Origin: Streptomyces sp. ASQP_92
GTDB taxonomy: Bacteria; Actinomycetota; Actinomycetes; Streptomycetales; Streptomycetaceae
NCBI RefSeq assembly: GCF_025399895.1
Contig: NZ_JAODUA010000021.1
Span: forward strand, 39,003 to 103,002
Direction: 5' to 3'
Length of the DNA stretch: 64,000 nucleotides
Shown: in pieces, positions 1-8,400 of the stretch
Position numbering within the stretch: position 1 is the stretch's first letter
Layout: every line of letters starts with the position of its first letter
Translations under genes and position numbers: made by a program
The notes under the pieces: model-generated
Databases searched by the model: none
What the model was told of the DNA's origin: nothing
Seen by the model: the letters and a program-made list of their open reading frames with translations, nothing else

Positions 1-327
1 GAGGTCCTCGATGGTCTTGGCGTTCTCGGGGAGCGCGTCCGCGATGAACGTCAGGGTGGGCGTGAACTTGGTGCCGGCGGCGGAGCCGACCGCGGAGCGC
101 AGGACGCCCTTGGCGCTCTCCAGGCCGGCCGCGGCGGCGGCCCGGTCCTCGTCGTCCCCATACACCGTGTAGAAGACCGTGGCCTCCCGCAGGTCGCCGG
201 TGACCCGGGTGTCGGTGATCGTCACATGCGTTCCGAGGCGCGGGTCCTTGACGCCACGCAGCAGCTTCTCGGCCACCACCTCCCGGATGAGGTCCGCCAG
301 CTTCTTCGCCCGCGCGTTGTCGGCCAC
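1..327 (-). CDS. rbfA: 30S ribosome-binding factor A (partial, 3' end missing)
   Basis: RbfA binds the 30S subunit and helps mature the 5' end of 16S rRNA. The visible 109 codons begin with GTG (VADNARAKKLADLIREVV) and carry the single KH-like fold typical of the family, with the conserved stretch DPRLGTHVTITDTRVTGDL followed by AVFYTVYG-type strand residues. The gene runs off the left edge of the window, so its C-terminus is not seen. It is the last visible gene of the minus-strand rimP-nusA-ylxR-infB-ylxP-rbfA series, 33 bp downstream of ylxP, the usual actinobacterial order. Function is secure from family and context. Confidence 0.95.
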   Translation of the reverse strand, partial: MADNARAKKLADLIREVVAEKLLRGVKDPRLGTHVTITDTRVTGDLREATVFYTVYGDDEDRAAAAAGLESAKGVLRSAVGSAAGTKFTPTLTFIADALPENAKTIEDL

Positions 328-360
328 TGGTCCTACTCCTTCTCAAGCCTTGCTCGGTGT

Positions 361-654
361 TCAGTCTTCGTCGCTGTGGAGCCTGCGTCTGACCGACAGC
401 AGCTCCACCTCGGGCCGGCCGGCGACGAGCCGCTCGCACCGGTCGAGTACGTCCGTGAGGTGCCCCGTCTCCCCGGACACCACCGCGAGGCCGATCTCGG
501 CCCTGCGGTGCAGATCCTGGTCGCCGACCTCGGCCGCGCTCACCGCGAACTTGCGCTGGAGCTCGGCGACGATCGGCCGGACGACGGAGCGTTTCTCCTT
601 CAGCGACCGTACGTCGCCGAGGAGCAGATCGAAGGACAGCGTCCCCACATACAT
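361..654 (-). CDS. ylxP: YlxP-like DUF503 family protein
   Basis: This 97-residue protein begins MYVGTLSFDLLLGDVRSLKEK, the diagnostic N-terminus of the DUF503/YlxP family. It continues through the conserved VVRPIVAELQRKFAVSAAEVG segment, and it ends in an arginine-rich tail. Its place between infB and rbfA is where ylxP is found in many Gram-positive genomes, where it has been linked to ribosome maturation. Biochemical function is not defined. The ATG at 654 was chosen because it gives the family N-terminus; the open frame continues upstream without recognisable homology. A strong hairpin at 739-778 separates it from infB, so ylxP-rbfA may depend on read-through or its own promoter. Confidence 0.88.
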   Translation of the reverse strand: MYVGTLSFDLLLGDVRSLKEKRSVVRPIVAELQRKFAVSAAEVGDQDLHRRAEIGLAVVSGETGHLTDVLDRCERLVAGRPEVELLSVRRRLHSDED

Positions 655-738
655 GGATGTCCGGATGTCCCGCCGGTACGGGTTAGAGGACCCCGCCAAA
701 GCCTTGGCAGGGACATCAAGAACCGTACCGGAACGGCC

Positions 739-778
739 GGGGCCGATCGACGGAAATACCTTCCCGCCGATCGGCCCC
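739..778 (-). terminator. Hairpin downstream of infB
   Basis: An 11-bp perfect stem (GGGGCCGATCG at 739-749 paired with CGATCGGCCCC at 768-778), with extra inner pairing, lies 55 bp after the infB stop codon on the minus strand. No clear U-tract follows, which is common for Streptomyces terminators. It probably attenuates transcription into ylxP-rbfA. Confidence 0.6.
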
Positions 779-832
779 GACTTTCGTTCCTCAGGAGGCC
801 GGGCCTCCCGGGGTACGGATCGGCTGCACGGA

Positions 833-3800
833 CTAGCCGCGCGGCTTCTCGCGCATCTCGTACGTCGCGATGACGTCGTCGATCTTGATGTCGTTGAAGT
901 TTCCGAGGTTGATACCGCCCTCGAAGCCTTCGCGGATCTCGGTGACGTCGTCCTTGAAGCGACGCAGACCCGAGATGTTGAGGTTCTCCGCGATGACCTT
1001 GCCATCGCGCAGCAGGCGCGCCTTGGTGTTGCGCTTGACCTCGCCCGACCGGACCAGGACACCGGCGATGTTGCCCAGCTTGGACGAGCGGAAGATCTCG
1101 CGGATCTCCGCCGTGCCGAGCTCGACCTCTTCGTACTCCGGCTTGAGCATGCCCTTGAGGGCCGCTTCGATCTCTTCGATCGCCTGGTAGATGACCGAGT
1201 AGTACCGGACGTCGACGCCTTCGCGCTCCGCCATCTGCGCCGCGCGGCCCGCAGCGCGGACGTTGAAGCCGATGACGATGGCGTCGGAGCCGGTCGCCAG
1301 GTTGATGTCGGACTCGGTGACCGCACCCACACCGCGGTGCAGGACGCGGATGTCGACCTCGTCGCCGACGTCGAGCTGGAGCAGCGAGGCCTCCAGGGCC
1401 TCCACCGAACCGGACGCGTCGCCCTTGATGATGAGGTTGAGTTCCTGCACCAGACCGGCCTTGAGGGCCTCGTCCAGGTTCTCCAGGGAGAACCGCACAC
1501 CCTTGCGGGCGAAGCGGACGTTGCGCTCACGGGCGGCACGCTTCTCGGCGATCTGACGGGCCGTACGGTCCTCGTCGACGACCAGGAAGTTGTCGCCGGC
1601 GCCCGGGACGTTGGTGAGACCGAGGACGAGGACCGGGGTCGAGGGACCCGCCTCTTCCACGTTCTCGCCCTTGTCGTCGAGCATGGCGCGCACACGGCCG
1701 TAGGCGTCGCCCACGACCATCGTGTCGCCGACCCGCAGGGTGCCGCGCTGGACCAGGACGGTCGCGACGGCGCCGCGGCCCTTGTCCAGGTGGGACTCGA
1801 TCGCGATGCCCTGCGCGTCCTGCTCCGGGTTGGCCCGCAGGTCGAGCGAGGCGTCGGCGGTGAGGACGACGGCCTCCAGGAGGGACTCGATGTTGAGGCC
1901 CTGCTTGGCGGAGATGTCGACGAACATCGTGTCGCCGCCGTACTCCTCGGCCACCAGACCGAACTCGGTGAGCTGACCGCGCACCTTGGTCGGGTCCGCG
2001 CCCTCGACGTCGATCTTGTTGACCGCGACCACGATCGGCACGTCGGCCGCCTTGGCGTGGTTCAGCGCCTCGATCGTCTGGGGCATCACACCGTCGTTCG
2101 CCGCCACCACGAGGATCGCGATGTCGGTGGACTTGGCACCACGGGCACGCATGGCGGTGAACGCCTCGTGACCCGGGGTGTCGATGAAGGTGATCCTGCG
2201 GTCCTCGCCGTTGACCTCGGTGGCGACCTGGTACGCACCGATGTGCTGCGTGATGCCACCGGCCTCGCCCGCAACGACGTTCGTCTTGCGGATCGCGTCC
2301 AGAAGGCGGGTCTTACCGTGGTCGACGTGACCCATGACGGTCACGACCGGCGGACGCGCGACGAGGGACTCCTCGCCACCTTCGTCCTCACCGAACTCGA
2401 TGTCGAAGGACTCGAGCAGCTCGCGGTCCTCCTCCTCGGGGCTGACGATCTCGAGGATGAAGTTCATCTCGTCCGCGAGGAGCTTCAGCGTCTCGTCGGA
2501 GACGGACTGCGTGGCAGTGACCATCTCGCCGAGGTTCATCATCACGCCGACGAGCGACGCCGGGTTGGCGCCGATCTTCTCGGCGAAGTCGGTCAGCGAG
2601 GCACCGCGCGACAGGCGGACGGACTGTCCGTTGCCACGGGGCAGCATGACGCCGCCCACCGACGGGGCCTGCATGGCCTCGTACTCCTGGCGCCTCTGAC
2701 GCTTCGACTTGCGACCACGACGGGCGGGCCCGCCGGGACGGCCGAAGGCACCCTGCGTGCCACCGCGGCCACCCGGGCCACCGGGACGGCCCTGGAAACC
2801 GGGACGACCGCCGAAGCCGCCGCCACCACCGGGAGCGCCGCCACCCGGACGGGGACCGCCGAAGCCGCCACCGCCACCGGGACGACCGCCGCCACCGGGA
2901 CCGGCCGGACGGCCGGCGAAGCCGCCGCCACCACCGGGACGACCGGCGCCGCCACCCGGACGGCCACCGGGGCCACCGGGACCACGGCCACCGGGGCCGC
3001 CACCGGGACGCGGAGCCGCGGCCGGACGCTGCGGCATCATGCCGGGGTTGGGACGGTTACCGCCGGGAGCACCACCCGGGCGCGGGGCGCCGCCCTGCGG
3101 ACGGGGCATGCCACCCGGGCTCGGACGGCCTGCGCCCTGACCCTGGGGACGCGGAGCGCCGCCGGGGCCGCCCTGCGGACGCGGGGCGCCACCGGGGGCA
3201 CCGGCACCGCCGGGACGGGGCGCGCCGCCGCCGGGACGGGGCGCCTGCGGGCGCGCCATTCCGGTGGAGCCACCCGAGGTGAAGGGGTTGTTGCCGGGAC
3301 GCGGACCGGCCGGACGGGCACCGCCCGGGCGGGGAGCGCCCTGACCCGCGGGGCGGGCCGGACGGTCGCCGCCACGGCCACCGTCGCGCTGGCCGGCGTC
3401 GCGCTGGCCACCGTCACGCTGACCGGCGGCCGGGGCCGGACGGGCTGCGGGACGCGGGCCGGGGGTGGCGCCGGCGGGACGCGGAGCCTGGGGCGCCGCG
3501 GGCTGGGCCGGAGCCGGAGCCGAGAACTCGGCGGCGGGCACCGGGGTGACCGGGGCCGGCTTGGCCGGTGCGGGCTTCGGGCCCGGGCGGGGGCCCGAGG
3601 CGGCCGGAGCCGTGGAGGGGGTGCTGCTCGCCGGGGCCGCCGGCGTGACCGGCTCGGCCGGGGCCGCAGGCGCGGCGGGGGCCGGCTTGGGGGCCGGTGC
3701 GCCGGGCTTGGGGGCAGCGGGACGTGCCGCGGCGGGGGCCGCGGGCTTGGCGGGCGCGGCCTTGCGGGGCGCGCCGGGCTTCGCAGCGGACTTGCCGGCG

Positions 3801-3967
3801 TTGCCGCCGGGCCCCTGCAGTGCGTCAGTCAACTTGCGTACAACCGGCGCCTCGATCGTCGAGGACGCCGAACGGACGAATTCACCGAGTTCTTGGAGCT
3901 TGGCCATGACGACCTTGCTCTCCACTCCGAACTCCTTGGCGAGTTCGTATACCCGGACCTTAGCCAC
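833..3967 (-). CDS. infB: Translation initiation factor IF-2
   Basis: IF-2 is the GTPase that recruits initiator tRNA to the 30S subunit and promotes subunit joining. The 1044-residue product starts with GTG (VAKVRVYELAKEFGVESK, the IF2-N domain). It has a very long low-complexity linker at about residues 90-410 rich in Ala/Pro, then RPGGG-type Gly/Arg/Pro repeats. A second IF2-N domain, the G domain with GHVDHGKT near residue 546, and the EF-Tu-like, IF-2 core and C-terminal domains follow. The other G motifs (DTPGHEAF, NKID) are present. It lies in the nusA-ylxR-infB operon, 149 bp after ylxR. The disordered linker is longer than in most bacteria but typical of Streptomyces. Confidence 0.98.
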   Translation of the reverse strand: MAKVRVYELAKEFGVESKVVMAKLQELGEFVRSASSTIEAPVVRKLTDALQGPGGNAGKSAAKPGAPRKAAPAKPAAPAAARPAAPKPGAPAPKPAPAAPAAPAEPVTPAAPASSTPSTAPAASGPRPGPKPAPAKPAPVTPVPAAEFSAPAPAQPAAPQAPRPAGATPGPRPAARPAPAAGQRDGGQRDAGQRDGGRGGDRPARPAGQGAPRPGGARPAGPRPGNNPFTSGGSTGMARPQAPRPGGGAPRPGGAGAPGGAPRPQGGPGGAPRPQGQGAGRPSPGGMPRPQGGAPRPGGAPGGNRPNPGMMPQRPAAAPRPGGGPGGRGPGGPGGRPGGGAGRPGGGGGFAGRPAGPGGGGRPGGGGGFGGPRPGGGAPGGGGGFGGRPGFQGRPGGPGGRGGTQGAFGRPGGPARRGRKSKRQRRQEYEAMQAPSVGGVMLPRGNGQSVRLSRGASLTDFAEKIGANPASLVGVMMNLGEMVTATQSVSDETLKLLADEMNFILEIVSPEEEDRELLESFDIEFGEDEGGEESLVARPPVVTVMGHVDHGKTRLLDAIRKTNVVAGEAGGITQHIGAYQVATEVNGEDRRITFIDTPGHEAFTAMRARGAKSTDIAILVVAANDGVMPQTIEALNHAKAADVPIVVAVNKIDVEGADPTKVRGQLTEFGLVAEEYGGDTMFVDISAKQGLNIESLLEAVVLTADASLDLRANPEQDAQGIAIESHLDKGRGAVATVLVQRGTLRVGDTMVVGDAYGRVRAMLDDKGENVEEAGPSTPVLVLGLTNVPGAGDNFLVVDEDRTARQIAEKRAARERNVRFARKGVRFSLENLDEALKAGLVQELNLIIKGDASGSVEALEASLLQLDVGDEVDIRVLHRGVGAVTESDINLATGSDAIVIGFNVRAAGRAAQMAEREGVDVRYYSVIYQAIEEIEAALKGMLKPEYEEVELGTAEIREIFRSSKLGNIAGVLVRSGEVKRNTKARLLRDGKVIAENLNISGLRRFKDDVTEIREGFEGGINLGNFNDIKIDDVIATYEMREKPRG

Positions 3968-4116
3968 TTCGCTCCTTTTAGGTCCGGGTTACCGCCGGAC
4001 CGTCGCTACTTCATGGGCGTACTCATCGCGTACTCATCGAGTGCTCATCGCAATCTCGACCTACTTCCAACTCGCGAGGTACCTGACCGCACGGGATTCC
4101 GTGCCGTACTTCTTTC

Positions 4117-4395
4117 TTACGTTGCGGCCTGCTCGACGTACTTCCGCAGGTCCGCGGTGTCGAGCGCTTCCTGGACCCTGAAGGCCCGGGAGAACGCCCG
4201 GCGGCGGACCGCCTGGTCGAGACAGACCGAGGCGGGGTGGACGTACGCACCCCGGCCGGGCAGCGTACCGCGAGGATCGGGGGCGCAAGCACCCTCGACC
4301 GCCACGATGCGCAGCAGATCGCTCTTGGCCGCTCGCTCCCGGCATCCCACGCAGGTTCGCTCAGGGCAGGCGCGGGCGTGCGTCCGGCCAGACAC
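4117..4395 (-). CDS. ylxR: YlxR family (DUF448) RNA-binding protein
   Basis: This 92-residue basic protein has the YlxR signature: RTCVGCRERAAKSDLLRIV near the N-terminus, then DPRGTLPGRGAYVHP, a cysteine, and the C-terminal RRRAFSRAFR segment. The family is a small nucleic-acid-binding fold encoded between nusA and infB in most Gram-positive bacteria. It has been proposed as an RNA-binding or nucleoid-associated regulator, but its role remains poorly settled. Translation probably begins at the GTG at 4395. A 6-bp GC hairpin (4475-4492) lies in the 117-bp gap from nusA. Confidence 0.93.
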   Translation of the reverse strand: MSGRTHARACPERTCVGCRERAAKSDLLRIVAVEGACAPDPRGTLPGRGAYVHPASVCLDQAVRRRAFSRAFRVQEALDTADLRKYVEQAAT

Positions 4396-4512
4396 GTTTA
4401 AGTCTACCTCCCCGTAGCGACCTCACCCCTTGGGGGCAAAAATCGAACGGTTGTTGTCCAGAAAGCTTCACCCTGCCCCGTGGAACCGGGGCGGGGCCAC
4501 TTCTTATTCCCG

Positions 4513-5502
4513 TCAGTCCTGGTCGGACTGCTCGGTGTCCGGGCGGATGTCGATGCGCCAGCCGGTGAGGCGGGCGGCGAGCCGGGCGTTCTGGCCCTCC
4601 TTGCCGATGGCGAGGGAGAGCTGGTAGTCCGGCACGGTCACCCGCGCGGAGCGGGCCCCGAGGTCCACGACCTCGACCTTGGAGACCCGGGCCGGGGACA
4701 GCGCGTTGGCCACCATCTCGGCCGGGTCGTCCGACCAGTCGACGATGTCGATCTTCTCGCCGTGCAGCTCGGCCATGACGCTGCGCACGCGGCTGCCCAT
4801 CGGGCCGATACAGGCACCCTTCGGGTTGATGCCGGAACGCGTCGACCGCACGGCGATCTTCGTGCGGTGACCGGCCTCGCGGGCGATGGCGGTGATCTCC
4901 ACCGAACCGTCGGCGATCTCCGGGACCTCGAGCGCGAACAGCTTCTTGACCAGGTTGGGGTGGGTGCGCGACAGCGTCACCGAAGGACCGCGGACACCCT
5001 TGGCCACCCGAACGACGTACGTGCGCAGGCGCAGGCCGTGCGTGTACTCCTCGCCGGGCACCTGCTCCTGCACCGGCAGCATGGCCTCCATCTTGCCGAT
5101 GTCGACCAGGACGTTCTTGGGGTCCTTGCCCTGCTGGACCACGCCGGTGATGACGTCGCCCTCACGCCCGGCGAACTCACCGAAGGTGATGTCGTCCTCG
5201 GCGTCGCGCAGCCGCTGGAGAATGACCTGCTTGGCGGTGCTCGCCGCGATCCGGCCGAAGTCCGACGGAGTGTCGTCGAACTCCTTGGGCTCCTGGCCCT
5301 CTTCGAGGTCGGCCGGGTCTTCCTTCGCCCACACCGTGACATGACCGTTCTCACGGTCGAGCTTCACGCGCGCACGCCGGAAGCTGCCCTCGGTGCGGTG
5401 GTAGGCGATGAGGAGCGCCGACTCGATCGCCTCGACCAGCAGGTCGAAGGAGATCTCCTTCTCCCGGACCAGACCCCGCAGGGCACTCATGTCGATGTCC
5501 AC
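4513..5502 (-). CDS. nusA: Transcription termination/antitermination factor NusA
   Basis: NusA binds RNA polymerase and modulates pausing, termination and antitermination. The 329-residue protein has the N-terminal RNAP-binding domain (MDIDMSALRGLVREKEISFD), an S1 domain (about 130-200), and two KH domains. The second KH carries the GxxG loop within LAIGKEGQNARLAARLTG near residue 300. It lacks the C-terminal acidic repeats of the E. coli protein, as usual for actinobacteria. It starts 2 bp after the rimP stop codon, indicating translational coupling. Confidence 0.98.
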   Translation of the reverse strand: MDIDMSALRGLVREKEISFDLLVEAIESALLIAYHRTEGSFRRARVKLDRENGHVTVWAKEDPADLEEGQEPKEFDDTPSDFGRIAASTAKQVILQRLRDAEDDITFGEFAGREGDVITGVVQQGKDPKNVLVDIGKMEAMLPVQEQVPGEEYTHGLRLRTYVVRVAKGVRGPSVTLSRTHPNLVKKLFALEVPEIADGSVEITAIAREAGHRTKIAVRSTRSGINPKGACIGPMGSRVRSVMAELHGEKIDIVDWSDDPAEMVANALSPARVSKVEVVDLGARSARVTVPDYQLSLAIGKEGQNARLAARLTGWRIDIRPDTEQSDQD

Positions 5503-5504
5503 GG

Positions 5505-6053
5505 CTACGCCTCCTCTTCGTTGTGCATGTCGTTCAGGATGTCGTTCTCGCTGTCTGCTGCGATCTCGTTCTTCCCGTCCTTGCGGTTGAACTCGATCTC
5601 GACCCGTGCCTTGGCGATCTCGGCGAAACCGATCCTGCGGGCGGTGGGCTTGCGCCCCTTCACGCCCGGGATCTCGGTGTCGATGCCGTCGTCGTCGGCC
5701 TTGAGGATGCGCGCGACCAGTTCGGTGCCGTCGTTGAGCTGGAGACGGGCGAGCCGGCCGGTGGCGCGCTGGTAGTGGCGGAGTTCGGTGAGCGGGCGCT
5801 CGGCGCCCGGAGACGTCACTTCGAGGACGTACTCCTCCTCGCCCATCGCGTCGCTCTCGTCGAGCAGCTCGGAGGCCGCCCTGCTCAGCTCTGCGCAGGT
5901 GTCCAGCTCGACGCCCTGGTCGGAGTCGACCACGATTCGCAGTACGCGCCGGCGGCCCGCCCGGGACACCTCGATCTCCTCGAGGTCCAGATCCTTCGCG
6001 CTGACGAGCGGCTCCAGGAGACCGCGCAGCCTGTCGCTCTGGGTCGTGCTCAT
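5505..6053 (-). CDS. rimP: Ribosome maturation factor RimP
   Basis: RimP assists 30S subunit assembly. The 182-residue product begins MSTTQSDRLRGLLEPLV and shows the family core: DLEEIEVSRAGRRRVLRIVVDSD, DTCAELSRAASELLDE and YVLEVTSPGAERPLTELRHY. A lysine/acid-rich C-terminal tail follows. It is the first gene of the minus-strand operon that continues into nusA. The ATG at 6053 fits the family N-terminus; the frame upstream has no homology. The 195-bp divergent gap to the lipoprotein gene should hold the operon promoter. Confidence 0.96.
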   Translation of the reverse strand: MSTTQSDRLRGLLEPLVSAKDLDLEEIEVSRAGRRRVLRIVVDSDQGVELDTCAELSRAASELLDESDAMGEEEYVLEVTSPGAERPLTELRHYQRATGRLARLQLNDGTELVARILKADDDGIDTEIPGVKGRKPTARRIGFAEIAKARVEIEFNRKDGKNEIAADSENDILNDMHNEEEA

Positions 6054-6248
6054 CCGGGTGACTCCTCGGCCGCGTCTGCTGTTGTGGGGGATCGTCGTCG
6101 CGTACGGCGGCCGTCGTTCGACCGCCGCCGTCAGGTCAAAGGGTATCCGGTCCGGGAGGGTGTTGCCGTCCACCGCCCGGCGGCCGCGGGTACGCTCGCC
6201 TGCGGTGATCACTCGGTCACCGGCGGACCGGCACACAGGGAGAGACAC

Positions 6249-6797
6249 GTGCGGCACCCGGGGACCACGCGAAGGTGTGTGCTGGCCGTGACGGGAGCGG
6301 CGGCCGCAGGGGTGCTGGCCGGCTGCTCCGACGCGGGTTCCGAGGGCGGGACGCGCAGCTCTGCGCCGGGCGCCCGGGAGGCCGCGGCCCGCACGGAGGC
6401 GGCGCTGCGCGCCCGGACCTCGGCGGCGAGCCGGGCCCTGGTCGCCCAGTACGACGCGGTCCTCGCGATGCATCCGACGCTGCGGGAGCGCCTCGCGCCG
6501 CTGCGCGAGCAGGCCGCACAGCACGGCACGGCGCTCGCGCCGCCCGCCTCCGCGCAGGCCTCCCCCGGGTCCTCCTCCCCCACGCCCTCCGCCGCCGCGC
6601 CGTCCTCCCCGTCCGCCATCTCCTCCGTGCCGGCCGACGCCGACGAGGCGCTCAAACAGCTCGCCCAGGCCGAACGGCGCACCTCCGACGCCCAGTTGAC
6701 GGCCCTGGCCACCGCACCGCCGGAGCTCGCCCGGCTGCTCGCCTCGGTGGCCGCCTCCGGCGCCGGCCACGCCTACCTCCTGGGCGGGGGCGCCTGA
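6249..6797 (+). CDS. Putative secreted lipoprotein
   Basis: The product is 182 residues with a GTG start. The N-terminus has paired arginines (TTRR), a hydrophobic run and a lipobox LAGC at residues 23-26, predicting a lipid-anchored extracytoplasmic protein. The mature part is Ala/Ser/Pro-rich, with predicted helices around RTEAALRARTSAASRALVAQYD and a central Ser/Pro low-complexity linker. No catalytic motif is recognised. Its stop codon overlaps the start of the next gene (TGATG), so the two are translationally coupled. The ferritin-like neighbour suggests the pair works together. Function unknown. Confidence 0.8.
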   Translation: MRHPGTTRRCVLAVTGAAAAGVLAGCSDAGSEGGTRSSAPGAREAAARTEAALRARTSAASRALVAQYDAVLAMHPTLRERLAPLREQAAQHGTALAPPASAQASPGSSSPTPSAAAPSSPSAISSVPADADEALKQLAQAERRTSDAQLTALATAPPELARLLASVAASGAGHAYLLGGGA

Positions 6798-7243
6798 TGG
6801 CCGAGCCCCTGAACGCCGCGCAGGCCGCGCTGGCCGCCGAACACGCGGCGGTGTACGGGTACGGGGTGCTCGGCGGCCGGCTCGCCGGAGCCCGCGCCAC
6901 CGAGGCCCACGACGCGCTCACCGCACATCGCTCGCGCCGCGACTTTTTGGCCCGTACGGTGCGTGACCTGGGCGGATCGCCGGTGGCGGCGGCCCCGGCC
7001 TACGCGCTGCCGTTCGCCGTGCCGGACGCGTCCGCGGCGCTGCGGCTGGCCACCGAGCTGGAGGACCGGGTCGCCGGGGTCTACTCCGATCTCGTCCGGG
7101 CCGCCGAGGGGCCGCTGCGCCAGGAGGCGGCCCTCGCCCTGCGTGAGGCGGCGGTGCGGGCCGTGCGGTGGCGGGGCGGCAGCGTAGCCTTTCCTGGGCT
7201 CGCGGAACGCCCGAGCGCACCGGTTCCACCGGCCAGTACCTGA
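6797..7243 (+). CDS. Ferritin-like domain (DUF4439) protein
   Basis: This 148-residue helical protein begins MAEPLNAAQAALAAEHAAVYGYGVLGGRL. It carries the Glu/His pattern (AEHAAVYGYG ... AHRSRRDFL ... ATELEDRVAGVYSDL) of the DUF4439 ferritin-like family. Such four-helix bundles often bind metals, but the function of this family is undefined. The ATG overlaps the stop codon of the upstream lipoprotein gene, a coupled arrangement suggesting a joint role at or near the membrane. No signal peptide is visible. The next gene starts 38 bp downstream. Confidence 0.82.
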   Translation: MAEPLNAAQAALAAEHAAVYGYGVLGGRLAGARATEAHDALTAHRSRRDFLARTVRDLGGSPVAAAPAYALPFAVPDASAALRLATELEDRVAGVYSDLVRAAEGPLRQEAALALREAAVRAVRWRGGSVAFPGLAERPSAPVPPAST

Positions 7244-7281
7244 GTTCCACCGGCTGTACCTGAGCAAGGGGCAATACACGC

Positions 7282-8193
7282 ATGGCTTTCGAACCGCCTG
7301 AGCGGCTGGTCCGCGCGCTCGGCGAGACGTACGGGGACGCGCTGGCCGGGCCCTGGCTCGACCGACTGCCCGCGCTGGCCGAGGAGTCGGCCACCCGGCG
7401 GGGCCTCGCCGTCGACCGGGTGCAGGCGCCGGGGGGCCGCTCCAGCCTGGTGGCTCTCGTACGCCGTCCCGACGGCACCCCGGCCGCCCTCAAGGTCGCC
7501 CCGTCCTTCGCCCGCCCCGATCTGGAGCGCGCGGCGCTGGCGCACTGGCACGGGTGGGGGGCCGCCCAGTTGCTGGACGAGGAGACGTCCGGGGAGACGC
7601 CCGACGACGCGCTTCTGCTGGAGCGGCTGCACCCCGAGGTGTCGCTGCGCTCGCTGCCCGAGGCCAAGGCCCTGCTGGAGGCGGCCGGTATCGTGCGGCG
7701 GCTGTGGGTCGAGCCGCCCGCGGGCCACGCCTTCGAGACGGTGGCCGACCGCACGGAGCGCCAGAGCGCGGCGATGCGGGCCTCGCGGGATCCCGAACTC
7801 GCCCCGCTCGTCTCGGCCGCGCTCGCCGCCCGCGACGAACTGGCCGCCGCCGCGCCGGAGTTGCTGCTCCTTCACGGCAACTTCCGCCAGAGCAAGGTGC
7901 TTTCGGGCGAGCGGGCGCCGTGGTTGACCGTGGGGCCCGAGCCGCTGGTGGGTGAACGGGCCTACGATCTGGCGCGGTTGGTACGGGACCGGGTGGAGGA
8001 CCTCATCGCGGCGCCGAGCGGGGCGTCCGCCGCGCGGCGCCGCGTCAACAAGCTGGCCGACTCCCTGGACGTCGATCCGGCTCGGCTGCACGGGTGGACG
8101 CTGTTCCGGGCGGTCGAGTCCGGGTTGCGGGCGCGGGCGGCGGGCCGCCACCAGGACGCGGAACTCCTCCTGGAATTCGCCGGCTGGCTATAA
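7282..8193 (+). CDS. APH-fold (aminoglycoside phosphotransferase-like) pseudokinase
   Basis: This 303-residue protein follows the fold of APH(6)-type small-molecule kinases: an N-lobe with a PAALKVAPS lysine motif, a hinge region with LLERLHPEVSL, and a C-lobe with the characteristic PLVGERAYDLARLVRDR. The catalytic loop, normally HGDLHPGN, reads HGNFRQSK (His about 198, with Asn at 200 in place of Asp). The metal-binding IDP motif reads VGP (about 217-219). Both catalytic acids are therefore absent, and phosphotransfer is unlikely; a binding or regulatory role is the better inference. It probably belongs to the lipoprotein/DUF4439 unit and ends at the repeat region before proS. An annotation as a resistance kinase would mislead. 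Confidence 0.8.
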   Translation: MAFEPPERLVRALGETYGDALAGPWLDRLPALAEESATRRGLAVDRVQAPGGRSSLVALVRRPDGTPAALKVAPSFARPDLERAALAHWHGWGAAQLLDEETSGETPDDALLLERLHPEVSLRSLPEAKALLEAAGIVRRLWVEPPAGHAFETVADRTERQSAAMRASRDPELAPLVSAALAARDELAAAAPELLLLHGNFRQSKVLSGERAPWLTVGPEPLVGERAYDLARLVRDRVEDLIAAPSGASAARRRVNKLADSLDVDPARLHGWTLFRAVESGLRARAAGRHQDAELLLEFAGWL

Positions 8194-8248
8194 CCCCCTG
8201 GGCCTCCGCCCCCCACCCGTGCAGCGGGGTTGGTTGGTTCCGGGCCCC

Positions 8249-8345
8249 CTGGGGCTCCGCCCCAGACCCCGTTCGCGCCTGAACGGCGCTCGTCCTCAAT
8301 CGCCGGACAGGCTGAGGTGCCCCGTGCGGGCCAGCACCGAGCAGT
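8249..8345 (+). repeat. Intergenic repeat module A, locus 1
   Basis: The module begins with a small hairpin (CTGGGGC / GCCCCAG, loop TCC, 8249-8265). It continues with a GCGCCTGAACGGCGCTCGTC segment and ends near GGGCCAGCACCGAGCAG. Closely similar copies occur at 12137 and 48073. It fills part of the 653-bp gap between the convergent APH-like gene and proS. No gene is supported in this gap. Confidence 0.85.
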
Positions 8346-8400
8346 CAAGGAACACGGCGGCGGCCCAAGGTAGCCAGTGCGGGCCAGCACCGACTAGCTG

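Noticed and set aside
179..4417. Very long plus-strand open frame opposite infB
   Set aside because: It is an antisense shadow of infB and neighbouring minus-strand genes, caused by high GC and repeat codons. It has no domain pattern or ribosome-binding site.
5523..6248. Plus-strand frame opposite rimP upstream of the lipoprotein
   Set aside because: It is a shadow of rimP; the lipoprotein starts at the GTG 6249 with a signal peptide.
7282..8193. Aminoglycoside resistance kinase
   Set aside because: Both catalytic acids are replaced, so resistance activity is unlikely.
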